Below, piece after piece: positions 8,358-15,914 of a DNA stretch of 56,134 nt. Each line of letters begins with the position of its first letter. Within the stretch, counting starts at the first letter, position 1. The notes beneath the pieces were generated by a model. The model saw only the letters and a list, made by a program, of their open reading frames with translations, had not been told where the DNA came from and did no database searches. Source of the DNA: Chryseobacterium sp. RU37D (GTDB lineage: Bacteria > Bacteroidota > Bacteroidia > Flavobacteriales > Weeksellaceae); NCBI RefSeq assembly GCF_900156075.1, contig NZ_FTMM01000020.1:1-56134 (forward strand), written 5' to 3'. The position numbers were made by a program, and so were the translations under genes.

Positions 8358-9749
8358 ATGACAATAAAAAAATATTTAAGTTTAGTAGCAGGAGCTGCAC
8401 TTGCAACGATTTCTATTACTTCTTGTGTGCAAAAAGATGAATGGGATACTCCGCCTATCAAGTGTGAAAACAAATTCCCTTCTCCTACGATGTCTCTGGC
8501 TGATTTTAAAGCTCAGGCTCCGGCTACAGGATATCTTTTAATCACTACAGACCAGATTATTGACGGATACGTGGTTTCTTCCGATGAAAGTGGAAACTTC
8601 TACAAAACAATCTCTTTCCAGGATAAGCCTGAAAATCCAACTGCCGGGATGCAGATTGAAGTTGACAGAGCAAGCAATTATGCAGATTTTCCTGTGGGAG
8701 CCCACATCAGGATTAATGCCAAAGGTTTAAGATTAGGATTAGACAGAGGAACGGTAAAATTAGGCTCAGTAGACCCTACTTATAACATCGGAAGAATTCC
8801 GGCTTCTTTATTAAGCAGATACATTTCAGGAGTTTGTAACGGAAACGGTCTTGAAGTGGTAAGCCTTAAGCCTGTAGAGTTACCGAATCTTACTGCTGCA
8901 AAAAGTGATCAATACATCAATACATTGGTAAAAGTGCCTAATGCACAGTTCTCAATCAGTGATATTTATCCTATGAATAAAACATATATTGATTACGTAG
9001 GAGGTGCAGGTGTTGATACAGATAGAACATTGGAAGACGCATCTGGAAATACAGTTACTCTTAGAAATTCAGGTTTCTTTAATGAAGGATCGACCTTATT
9101 GCCTACAGGAAACGGAGATATTACTTTTGTAGTGAGCCGTTACAATACAACATGGCAGATGCTGATCAGAAATACTAAAGATGTCAACTTTAAAGGAACA
9201 AGAGTGGACGCTACACCGCCAAAAGGAGGCACTTCGATCACTTATTCAGGTTCTTTCCTTGAAAATTTTGAAAGTTATCCAACGAGTCCTTCAAATCTTG
9301 AAGTATTCCCTAAATATGTAAACGACCCGCTTTTAGGAAACAGATACTGGCAGCTGAAAACATTTAGCGGTAACAAATATATCCAGCTAGGTGCAAACTC
9401 TGGAACTGGTCCGTATGTTACTTATTTCGCTGTACCGGTTGACTTTACGGCTGCAAATACCTTAAAATTTGATGTGAATGTAGGATTTTGGAACGGAAAT
9501 GCTTTGAAAGTTTATTATACAACAAACTATACCCCTCTTGGAGACATTACACAAGCAACTAAAACAGATATTACATCTGCATTTACTATTCCACAAACGC
9601 CAACAACTAATTATGGAGTTTTAGCTTCTGCAGGAACCTATAACATTCCGGCTTCAGTCACTGGTAACGGATTTATATTATTTGAATACGCAGGAAACGG
9701 AAGTGGTGTTACAACAACGATTCAATTAGATAATATTCAGGTTCAATAA
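8358..9749 (+). CDS. DUF5689 domain surface lipoprotein
   Basis: The 463-residue protein begins with a lipoprotein signal and lipobox (SITSCVQ, Cys about residue 22). Residues about 45-275 fit the DUF5689 family of Bacteroidota surface lipoproteins: a beta-rich region starting around LLITTDQIIDGYVVSSDESGN that looks like an OB-fold. The C-terminal part (about 295-463) is a jelly-roll-like segment with FLENFESYP and a final IQLDNIQVQ strand, resembling choice-of-anchor domains. It lies 35 bases behind the TonB receptor and is followed by a strong terminator, so it closes that operon. I infer that it helps the receptor bind its ligand at the cell surface. Confidence 0.85.
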   Translation: MTIKKYLSLVAGAALATISITSCVQKDEWDTPPIKCENKFPSPTMSLADFKAQAPATGYLLITTDQIIDGYVVSSDESGNFYKTISFQDKPENPTAGMQIEVDRASNYADFPVGAHIRINAKGLRLGLDRGTVKLGSVDPTYNIGRIPASLLSRYISGVCNGNGLEVVSLKPVELPNLTAAKSDQYINTLVKVPNAQFSISDIYPMNKTYIDYVGGAGVDTDRTLEDASGNTVTLRNSGFFNEGSTLLPTGNGDITFVVSRYNTTWQMLIRNTKDVNFKGTRVDATPPKGGTSITYSGSFLENFESYPTSPSNLEVFPKYVNDPLLGNRYWQLKTFSGNKYIQLGANSGTGPYVTYFAVPVDFTAANTLKFDVNVGFWNGNALKVYYTTNYTPLGDITQATKTDITSAFTIPQTPTTNYGVLASAGTYNIPASVTGNGFILFEYAGNGSGVTTTIQLDNIQVQ

Positions 9750-9772
9750 GAAATTTGAATATTTAAAAATAG

Positions 9773-9796
9773 AAAGACTGTCTTTGGGCAGTCTTT
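9773..9796 (+). terminator. Terminator of the TonB receptor-DUF5689 operon
   Basis: AAAGACTG (9773-9780) and CAGTCTTT (9789-9796) form a perfect stem with an eight-base loop, followed by a T run. Confidence 0.85.
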
Positions 9797-9921
9797 TTTG
9801 TTTTCAAACCTGACCATGCGGAAAGGCTCAGAATAAAAAATTCAAAGATTGATTATTTATATTAGATTAATGTTTTGAACTATCTGATTTATTGAGAAGA
9901 ATAAATATACTCCCACAAAAA

Positions 9922-9941
9922 ACCACCGCAGTCGCGATGGT
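9922..9941 (-). terminator. Terminator of the minus-strand kinase-to-DUF6702 cluster
   Basis: ACCACCGC (9922-9929) and GCGATGGT (9934-9941) pair with one wobble and a four-base loop. Read on the minus strand, six T follow. It lies 23 bases past the DUF6702 stop codon. Confidence 0.75.
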
Positions 9942-9963
9942 CAATATTTACATAAATTTATTT

Positions 9964-10434
9964 TTAAAAAGAAACTTCATTCACTTCCTTTCCTCGTTGG
10001 AAGTTCATTACTTTCTGGCTTCCTTTATAAGCAACAGTAACGATGTTTATCTGCTTCGGAAAAGTGCTTAGAAGGATCGTATTTTTTATCTTTAGGGTAT
10101 TAATATCCGAAACCCCTCCGGCTTCAAAATACACCCATACAGTTTCTCCGCTTACCTGGCTTCCCGTAAAAGTTAATGTTTTAGGTAAACCATCGACGTA
10201 CAAATCAAAATTGTTATTTACATATTTTTTTACTTCTGCTTCAAACCCTGCTGTATTGGGATTTATTTTAATGGCATCTGAAATATGGCTAGTATTCATT
10301 TTTGTAGTAAACTTCAATGTCTTGCTTCCTTCTATATAATCCACTTTTGTCATTGAAGAGAAAAAGTCTGAATGCGCGAAGCTCATTAACATAAAAAATG
10401 TTAAAATCCCTGATATATATAAAAATTTTTTCAT
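9964..10434 (-). CDS. DUF6702 family exported protein
   Basis: The protein is 156 residues from the ATG at 10434. That start gives a proper signal peptide (MKKFLYISGILTFF through about residue 20), whereas a further upstream ATG adds 20 residues that spoil it. The mature domain, beginning HSDFFSSMTKVDYIEGSKTL and containing a conserved DLYVDGLP, matches DUF6702, small periplasmic beta-rich proteins of Bacteroidota with no assigned function. It is the last gene of the minus-strand cluster, 60 bases behind the LOG-family gene, and is followed by a terminator. Confidence 0.8.
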   Translation of the reverse strand: MKKFLYISGILTFFMLMSFAHSDFFSSMTKVDYIEGSKTLKFTTKMNTSHISDAIKINPNTAGFEAEVKKYVNNNFDLYVDGLPKTLTFTGSQVSGETVWVYFEAGGVSDINTLKIKNTILLSTFPKQINIVTVAYKGSQKVMNFQRGKEVNEVSF

Positions 10435-10494
10435 CTTAATTAATAGATTTATAATCATGCTTGATCTGTTATAAAGTGTCAAATAATATGCCAA

Positions 10495-11247
10495 TTAAAA
10501 ATTAACATTTACAGAGTACTTGTCATAAAATGCCTTAATATGTGCCACTGCCTCGTCAGCGGTGTCTACTACACGGTAAAGATCAAGATCTTCCTCATGA
10601 ATCATTTTTTCTTTGAGCAAAGTTGCTTTGAACCAATCCAGCAATCCGCTCCAGAATTCTGAGCCTACTAGTACTATTGGAAATCTTCCGATTTTGTTAG
10701 TTTGAATTAAAGTTAATGCTTCAGTAAGTTCATCCAAAGTCCCGAAACCGCCGGGCATGACCACAAACCCCTGAGAGTATTTTACAAACATCACTTTTCT
10801 CACGAAAAAGTAATCAAAATTCATTGAGTAAGATTTGTTAATGTAAGGATTAAAATGTTGTTCGAATGGTAGATCAATATTCAATCCGATGGATTTTCCC
10901 TGTACATTAAAGGCACCTTTATTACCAGCCTCCATAATTCCAGGGCCACCACCGGTAATGATCCCAAAACCGATTTTTGTAATTTTTTCCGCAATTTCTA
11001 CAGCCATTTTGTAATATTTACTTTGAGGCTTCAGTCTGGCAGAGCCAAAAATTGAAACACAAGGTCCTATTTTGGCCAACTTTTCATATCCATCTACAAA
11101 CTCCGCCATCACCTTGAAAACCATCCAGCTGTCTTTGGTAATAGTTTCGTCCCAAGTTTTTTGCCTAAGGCTGTTTTGTAATTTAGTTTCGTTAATATCA
11201 AACTCAGGATTTATTAAACTTTCATCCCTTATTCCGTCAATTCCCAT
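10495..11247 (-). CDS. LOG family protein (TIGR00730, Rossmann fold)
   Basis: This 250-residue cytoplasmic protein has the two LOG-family signatures: FGIITGGGPGIMEAGNKGAF (about 94-113) and the catalytic MPGGFGTLDELTEAL (about 164-178). The family includes plant LOG cytokinin-activating phosphoribohydrolases and bacterial nucleotide 5'-monophosphate nucleosidases such as YgdH/PpnN. The protein is closer in size to the short LOG type than to PpnN. It starts seven bases after the nucleotidyltransferase stop codon, so the two are surely co-transcribed. A hydrolase acting on AMP-type nucleotides is the likely activity; physiological substrate unknown. Confidence 0.9.
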   Translation of the reverse strand: MGIDGIRDESLINPEFDINETKLQNSLRQKTWDETITKDSWMVFKVMAEFVDGYEKLAKIGPCVSIFGSARLKPQSKYYKMAVEIAEKITKIGFGIITGGGPGIMEAGNKGAFNVQGKSIGLNIDLPFEQHFNPYINKSYSMNFDYFFVRKVMFVKYSQGFVVMPGGFGTLDELTEALTLIQTNKIGRFPIVLVGSEFWSGLLDWFKATLLKEKMIHEEDLDLYRVVDTADEAVAHIKAFYDKYSVNVNF

Positions 11248-11254
11248 TGCAAAA

Positions 11255-11968
11255 TTATTTAAAATGTTTTTCAGCTTCTGTTACAGATTCTGGTCTTCCA
11301 ACGTCTATAAGAATACTATCGTGTACAAAACCGTGAATATGTTCGGTTTGCATCAAATCCAGGTATTCTTCCATAACAGAGAATTTGCCCGTTCTTTTTA
11401 TTTTGTCAAAGATAGAAGGGTTGATACAGTGAATGCCACTGAAAGCCAAGGCTTTAAACCCTTTATTGAATTCTGCAAGCCGTTGTTCTCCGGTCTGCAC
11501 ATTCAGCCAGCCTCTTAAGACCCTCTCATCATTAAAAAGCAGTTTTCTTGAGCTTTCTCTATCCGAAACAGCTAATGTAGCAAAATCTTTTATCTTTTTA
11601 TGATAATTTACGAGCTCTGTGATATTCAGGTTTGTAAGAATATCGGCATTCATGATCAAAAAATCTTCTCCATGATCAAGAAACTTTCTAGCAAAAACCA
11701 AGCCGCCTCCTGTTTCTAGAAGCTCTTCAGATTCATCAGAAATCTCAATATTACAGCCAAAATTGTTGTTTTGCTTTAGAAAATCTACAATTTGCTTTCC
11801 GAAATGATGAATATTAATGACAAAATCCGTTATTCCGAAATTTTTTAAATATGTGATATTTCTTTCCAAAAGTGTAGCATCATTCACTTTTACTAGTGCT
11901 TTCGGATGATGGTCAGTAAAGGGTTTCAGTCTTGTGCCTTTTCCTGCCGCGAAAATAAGTGCCTTCAT
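11255..11968 (-). CDS. Sugar-1-phosphate nucleotidyltransferase, MurU-like
   Basis: The 237-residue protein opens with the nucleotidyltransferase signature AAGKGTRLKPFTDHHPKAL (residues 7-25, NTP binding and catalytic Lys) and has an acidic metal site in NADILTNL. Its length and the N-terminal sequence resemble MurU, which makes UDP-MurNAc from MurNAc-1-phosphate in cell-wall recycling, although short glucose-1-phosphate enzymes look similar. Genomic linkage to an AmgK-like kinase upstream supports the MurU assignment (inference). The next gene, LOG, follows after seven bases; the RapZ-C gene lies 97 bases upstream. Confidence 0.85.
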   Translation of the reverse strand: MKALIFAAGKGTRLKPFTDHHPKALVKVNDATLLERNITYLKNFGITDFVINIHHFGKQIVDFLKQNNNFGCNIEISDESEELLETGGGLVFARKFLDHGEDFLIMNADILTNLNITELVNYHKKIKDFATLAVSDRESSRKLLFNDERVLRGWLNVQTGEQRLAEFNKGFKALAFSGIHCINPSIFDKIKRTGKFSVMEEYLDLMQTEHIHGFVHDSILIDVGRPESVTEAEKHFK

Positions 11969-12065
11969 AATTTATCAGTAAGTAAGATGATAATATATAA
12001 AATTATAAGTAGTAGATAATAATGATAATATAATTAACGAAGCTAAAAACATTACTTATCACCCA

Positions 12066-12503
12066 TTACTCATTATTTATATTAAGCTGGTGTTGTTCAT
12101 CGTGGTGAAGGCTGATCTCAACTTTATTTCCGTATTTTTCTTCAATAAAATGAGCGATTTTTATTGCAGAATATACTGATCTGTGCTGGCCTCCGGTACA
12201 CCCGAAATTGATCTGAAGGTTCTCAAAATCTCTTCCAAGATAATTATCGATACTGATTGAAATCATACTTTTTACCAGCTCTAAAAACTCCGGCATTTCG
12301 GTTTTTGTTTCCAGATATTCCTGAACACCGACATCTTTTCCTGTCAGTGCCTTATATTCTTCCACTCTTCCGGGGTTCAAAATTCCGCGGCAGTCGAAGG
12401 TAAAACCTCCTCCGTTTCCTGTTTCATCTTTCGGGATTCCTCCTTTTTTGTACGAAAAACTGTGTATGTCGATGTGTAGCATTTTCTTTTTTATTTGTAC
12501 CAT
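12066..12503 (-). CDS. Stand-alone RapZ C-terminal domain protein
   Basis: The 145-residue protein corresponds to only the C-terminal half of RapZ (YvcJ). It keeps the family motifs FDCRGILNPG (about 40-49) and FGCTGGQHRSV (about 98-108) but lacks the N-terminal P-loop kinase-like half of the 284-residue E. coli protein. In E. coli this domain senses glucosamine-6-phosphate, binds the GlmZ/GlmY small RNAs, and so controls GlmS. Here it sits between an AmgK-like kinase and a MurU-like nucleotidyltransferase, which points to amino-sugar metabolism. An internal ATG seven codons in (MLHIDIHSF) is an equally possible start. Confidence 0.85.
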   Translation of the reverse strand: MVQIKKKMLHIDIHSFSYKKGGIPKDETGNGGGFTFDCRGILNPGRVEEYKALTGKDVGVQEYLETKTEMPEFLELVKSMISISIDNYLGRDFENLQINFGCTGGQHRSVYSAIKIAHFIEEKYGNKVEISLHHDEQHQLNINNE

Positions 12504-12548
12504 TGGGGTTTTTAATATTTATTTTTTTCAGTTGTGTTTGTTATTCCG

Positions 12549-12610
12549 TAGGAATCTCGACATTGTTTGCTTATGTAACGAGATTCTTCGACTGATTCGC
12601 ACTCAGGATG
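12549..12610. repeat. Intergenic repeat-like palindrome (GAATCTCG family)
   Basis: GAATCTCG (12552-12559) and CGAGATTC (12579-12586) form an inverted repeat, followed by TTCGACTGATTCGCACTCAG. Related strings recur between genes in many Bacteroidota genomes (recollection). It fills most of the gap between the kinase and RapZ-C genes. Only one copy is seen in this window. Confidence 0.5.
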
Positions 12611-12683
12611 ATCTCGCTAATACTGAATATTCTTATTATTAAAACGCAATTCAGCCATTGGCAGCCTGAGTTTGTTGAAGACT

Positions 12684-13703
12684 TTATTTATTTAAAATCT
12701 CCTCAATTTTCAACTTTGTTTTTTCCAAACCTAATTGCGAAATCACCTTTTCCAGCTCAGGATAATCTTTCATATTTTCCCAATTTTGAGCAAATTCTAT
12801 GATATTTTCTATTCCCTTTTCTATGCTTGCAATAAAATGTTGTTTTCTCTGAATCAGTCCTCTGAAGCCATATGCACCCAGAACCTGTAGAAATCTCATG
12901 AGCTGAATTGGCTTTACCGAATTTTTAAGTTGATGTTGAGTTTCATTATTTTCAAATTGATTGATATAAAAATCGAGCATTTCATTTTTAAAATCTTCTG
13001 GGAAATTAGCTTTCGCTTGGAATAAAAAAGATATTACATCATATATCAAAGGACCTTTCATTGCCGACTGATAGTCGATAAATGAAACTTCATTTTTTTC
13101 GTTCACCATAATATTCCTGGCTTGAAAATCACGGATCATTAAACCTTTTGGTTCAAGATTTTCAATGAGGTTGACGATCTGTTTGAATTCTTTAAGCAAT
13201 GTAGATTTGTAGTATTCCAGTTCAAGGACATCTGCCACGAAGTTTTTAAAATAATACAGATCATGGGTTACGGGCAGCTCGTCATAGCTTTCATATTCAA
13301 AGGTTTTGCTGAAATCTATTTTTTCCCGGGTTGCCGTCTGAAGCTGATATAATTTTTGTAGAGCTTGCTTCACCAGGGCTTTTACCTGTTCTGATAAGCC
13401 TTCTTTAGCAATGATCTCCGATAGCGTATTTTCTCCCAAAAACTCCTGAATGTACATTTTTCTGTCATCAGAAATTTTATAAATTGTTGGGGTATTAAGG
13501 TTTAAACTGGAAAAAACTTTAGAATAATACAAAAAGCTTTCGTTTTCCAGAATATTTTCATTGAAAGTAATAATATATTTTTTGTTTTCATTTTTGGCTG
13601 AAAAATTCACTCTCGAAGAACCGCTTTGAGCTAAAATAATAAATTCAGACGATTTTTTGCCAGTATATTTTTCAAAAAAAAATTTAACGTTTTCAGAATT
13701 CAT
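12684..13703 (-). CDS. Aminoglycoside-phosphotransferase-fold kinase, AmgK-like
   Basis: The 339-residue protein has the kinase-like APH fold: a nucleotide-binding lobe with QSGSSRVNF near 26-34, a catalytic loop RDFQARN (Asp192, Asn197) and the metal-binding Asp210 in FIDYQSA. AmgK phosphorylates MurNAc and GlcNAc at C1 in the Pseudomonas recycling pathway and has the same fold, size and RDFQARN-type loop. The nearby MurU-like gene supports that role. A 180-base gap containing a repeat separates it from RapZ-C. The -7 box TATATTTG (13719-13712) lies eight bases before its ATG, back to back with the xrtF promoter. The assigned substrate is an inference. Confidence 0.85.
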   Translation of the reverse strand: MNSENVKFFFEKYTGKKSSEFIILAQSGSSRVNFSAKNENKKYIITFNENILENESFLYYSKVFSSLNLNTPTIYKISDDRKMYIQEFLGENTLSEIIAKEGLSEQVKALVKQALQKLYQLQTATREKIDFSKTFEYESYDELPVTHDLYYFKNFVADVLELEYYKSTLLKEFKQIVNLIENLEPKGLMIRDFQARNIMVNEKNEVSFIDYQSAMKGPLIYDVISFLFQAKANFPEDFKNEMLDFYINQFENNETQHQLKNSVKPIQLMRFLQVLGAYGFRGLIQRKQHFIASIEKGIENIIEFAQNWENMKDYPELEKVISQLGLEKTKLKIEEILNK

Positions 13704-13711
13704 AGATAAAA

Positions 13712-13747
13712 CAAATATAGTAATTTAAGCTCTAATTTCTATATTTG
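13712..13747. promoter_or_regulatory. Back-to-back -7 boxes of the amgK-like and xrtF genes
   Basis: TATATTTG occurs on the minus strand at 13719-13712 and on the plus strand at 13740-13747. The start codons follow after eight bases (kinase, 13703) and four bases (xrtF, 13752). The divergent intergenic region is only 48 bases, so both mRNAs would have little or no leader. Confidence 0.55.
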
Positions 13748-13751
13748 CATT

Positions 13752-14282
13752 ATGTTAAAAGATTTCAAACCAGTCTTAAGCATCTTGTTGCGCTTTATCA
13801 TCATTTATCTGGTGTTGCTTTTTACGTACCAGTATTATCTGAATAGTTTTCAGAAGGAAGGGCTGGATCCTTTTTCAAGGCTAATTGCTGAGCATGTGCG
13901 GCACCTTCAGAATCGGATAGGATATCCGACACAACTTTATGATGATGTGAAAAATGAGCAGGTTTACTTTTACGTAAAAAACGAATATCCAACCAGAATG
14001 GTGGAAGGCTGTAATGCAATCTCTGTTATGATTCTTTTTCTTGCTTTTGTTTTTGCCTTTTATAAAGGGAAGAAAACATTTGTTTTCGCTTTAATGGGCT
14101 TGGTTTTACTTTACGTCATGAATGTATTGAGAATTATCGGACTTAATATTGTAATGATGGACCACAAACAATACGGGATCATCTCGCACGATTATATTTT
14201 TCCAGCAGTTATATATGGAACAGTGGTTGTTCTTTGGCTGGTCTGGATTAAATTTTTTGCTTTAAAAAATGAAAATTCTTAA
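13752..14282 (+). CDS. xrtF: Exosortase family protein XrtF
   Basis: This 176-residue membrane protein has about four hydrophobic segments (11-29, 88-104, 109-132, 151-170). The exosortase catalytic triad is recognisable: Cys87 in MVEGCNAIS, Arg127 in MNVLRIIG and His146 in ISHDYIFP. Exosortases are transpeptidase-like membrane proteases that process C-terminal sorting tails; the short flavobacterial form is XrtF. The stop codon overlaps the start of the next gene by 14 bases, and that gene is the typical exosortase F partner. No protein in the window carries an obvious exosortase sorting tail, so the target is unknown. Transcription probably starts at or next to the ATG. Confidence 0.9.
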   Translation: MLKDFKPVLSILLRFIIIYLVLLFTYQYYLNSFQKEGLDPFSRLIAEHVRHLQNRIGYPTQLYDDVKNEQVYFYVKNEYPTRMVEGCNAISVMILFLAFVFAFYKGKKTFVFALMGLVLLYVMNVLRIIGLNIVMMDHKQYGIISHDYIFPAVIYGTVVVLWLVWIKFFALKNENS

Positions 14283-14715
14283 TTGGTTTTTAGTAGTAGC
14301 CGGGATATTGGGCTTAATAGGGGTGAGAGCTCTTGAAGATAAAATCTTCTATGATCCCTTTCTTGATTACTTTCATGAAGCCAATAAAAATATTGTTTTC
14401 CCTTCATTTGAATGGGGTAAATTGATTATCGGGCATCTTTTCAGATTTATTTTAAACTTAATTTTTTCCTGTCTGATCATTCATTTCTGGTTTAAAAATA
14501 AGGAATGGACTATTCAGGGAGTGGTTTTAGTTATTATAATTTTCTTTATTACTTTCCCGATTTATCTGTATTGTATTTATGATAGGTTTGAAATTGGATA
14601 TTTATTTTCGTTTTATATGCGTAGGTTTGTTATTCAGCCTTTGATTTTGCTGTTGATTATTCCGATGTTTTATTATCGTAAGCAGTTGTTGGAAAAGAGT
14701 AAAGAAAGCATGTAG
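14269..14715 (+). CDS. Exosortase F system-associated protein
   Basis: The 148-residue protein has about four membrane segments (4-20, 53-74, 83-104, 119-140) and a basic C-terminal tail. Its start overlaps xrtF by 14 bases, so the two are translated as a coupled pair. In Flavobacteriia a small membrane protein of this kind follows xrtF (exosortase F system-associated family). The motif DPFLDYFHEANK in the first loop and the paired aromatic and basic residues fit that family. Its biochemical role is not established; a partner or chaperone for XrtF is the simplest inference. Confidence 0.85.
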   Translation: MKILNWFLVVAGILGLIGVRALEDKIFYDPFLDYFHEANKNIVFPSFEWGKLIIGHLFRFILNLIFSCLIIHFWFKNKEWTIQGVVLVIIIFFITFPIYLYCIYDRFEIGYLFSFYMRRFVIQPLILLLIIPMFYYRKQLLEKSKESM

Positions 14716-14862
14716 GCTGATAGAGCTGAGATTTTTTACGATTGATAAGGGTTTTATTTTAAAGCAAAAATTTTCGCGAGGACATAGTTTATCAATAGAA
14801 AAAAGCTTTAGACTGGTTTTAATAAAATGTGTTCAATTAGCCGAAACTTAAAATATTTAAAT

Positions 14863-15861
14863 TTAATCAATAGTGTGTTTATCTACACAAATCACATTTT
14901 CTGGCGTCCACTTTACTTTTTTTACAAAATCCTTTTCACGGACGGGGCAGTCTGCAATCTGACAGATTGGGCATGAGGTCGGTTTGCAGTCATCCATATG
15001 AAAATTAAATTCAATATTTCTTTTTATATTTTTGGCTAAAAGGACGATCATTTTTTCCATTTCATTATGCGCATCCCGGAGGCTGTAATACCAGGGAAGG
15101 GTGATGTGGGCGTCAATATGCAGGGAAGATCCGAATTGTTGGATTTTCATATTATGAACATCGATCCATTCTGTGCAGCGGTTTTCTTCTAATACTTTAG
15201 TGATCAGGTTTAGTAATTCAGGATCCTGCTCATCCATAATTCCGCTTAATGATCTGCGGATAATTTTATAACCGACAAAGATGATGTACACTCCAAAAAT
15301 AATTGCTACTACAGAATCCAGCCAATAAACTTTGGTGAAATAAACTACAACTAAACTGACAACAACACCCAGCGTGGTAATTGTATCCGACTGCAGATGC
15401 TTTCCAGATGAGATCAGGACGAGGGAGTTTTCATTTTCCCCTTTTTTAATGGAAATATAGCCTAATAAGTAGTTGATCACTGCTGTTGCAGCAATAATCC
15501 ATATTCCGATATCAAGTTTGTTTAAGACTTTGCCCGTAATTAAACTGTTAATTCCTTCATAAATGATCAGGATTCCTGCAATGGCAATCAAAGCGCCCTC
15601 TATTCCGGAAGTGACAAATTCTACTTTTCCATGGCCGTAGGGATGGTCTTCATCTTTTGGTTTTGCCGCTAGATATAATGAATAAAGCCCCATAAATGCA
15701 CTTACAACATTCACAATGCTTTCCATGGCATCGGAAAAAACAGCATCCGAGCTGGTGAGCCTCCAGGCAATAATTTTTCCGATAAAAAGAATGACTCCAC
15801 AAACTGCAATAAGCTTTTGAAAGGCTAATTTATCTTTATTTTTATTCTTCTGAGCATTCAT
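14863..15861 (-). CDS. Cation diffusion facilitator (CDF) metal exporter
   Basis: The 332-residue inner-membrane protein is a proton-coupled divalent metal exporter. It has about six membrane segments, the metal-binding SDAMESIVN motif in the second segment (about 34-42), HPYGHGK at the following loop, and the HLQSD motif (about 154-158) in the fifth. A cytoplasmic domain follows, containing HNMKIQQFGSSLHIDAH. The C-terminus has an unusual Cys-rich tail (CKPTSCPICQIADCP, about 296-310) that could bind metal. It is convergent with the xrtF pair and is separated from asd by a strong hairpin. Zn2+, Fe2+ or Mn2+ are all possible substrates. Confidence 0.92.
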   Translation of the reverse strand: MNAQKNKNKDKLAFQKLIAVCGVILFIGKIIAWRLTSSDAVFSDAMESIVNVVSAFMGLYSLYLAAKPKDEDHPYGHGKVEFVTSGIEGALIAIAGILIIYEGINSLITGKVLNKLDIGIWIIAATAVINYLLGYISIKKGENENSLVLISSGKHLQSDTITTLGVVVSLVVVYFTKVYWLDSVVAIIFGVYIIFVGYKIIRRSLSGIMDEQDPELLNLITKVLEENRCTEWIDVHNMKIQQFGSSLHIDAHITLPWYYSLRDAHNEMEKMIVLLAKNIKRNIEFNFHMDDCKPTSCPICQIADCPVREKDFVKKVKWTPENVICVDKHTID

Positions 15862-15871
15862 AGGTTTGATA

Positions 15872-15903
15872 AAAAAAGAATCTCAATTCTGAGACTCTTT
15901 TTT
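15872..15903. terminator. Terminator of asd
   Basis: AAAAAAGA plus TCTCA (15872-15885) pairs with TGAGA plus TCTTTTTT (15890-15903), with one mismatch and a four-base loop. It lies 11 bases past the asd stop codon. Confidence 0.8.
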
Positions 15904-15914
15904 ATTTTGTTAGT

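Noticed and set aside
11072..11518. A 148-residue plus-strand frame across the LOG and nucleotidyltransferase genes
   Set aside because: It spans two real genes with clear catalytic motifs on the minus strand. The translated product looks like the reverse of coding sequence.
14741..14796. Inverted repeat ATTGATAA/TTATCAAT between the xrtF pair and the CDF gene
   Set aside because: The arms are eight AT-rich bases separated by 40 bases, which is expected by chance in sequence of this composition. I do not call it a terminator or repeat.
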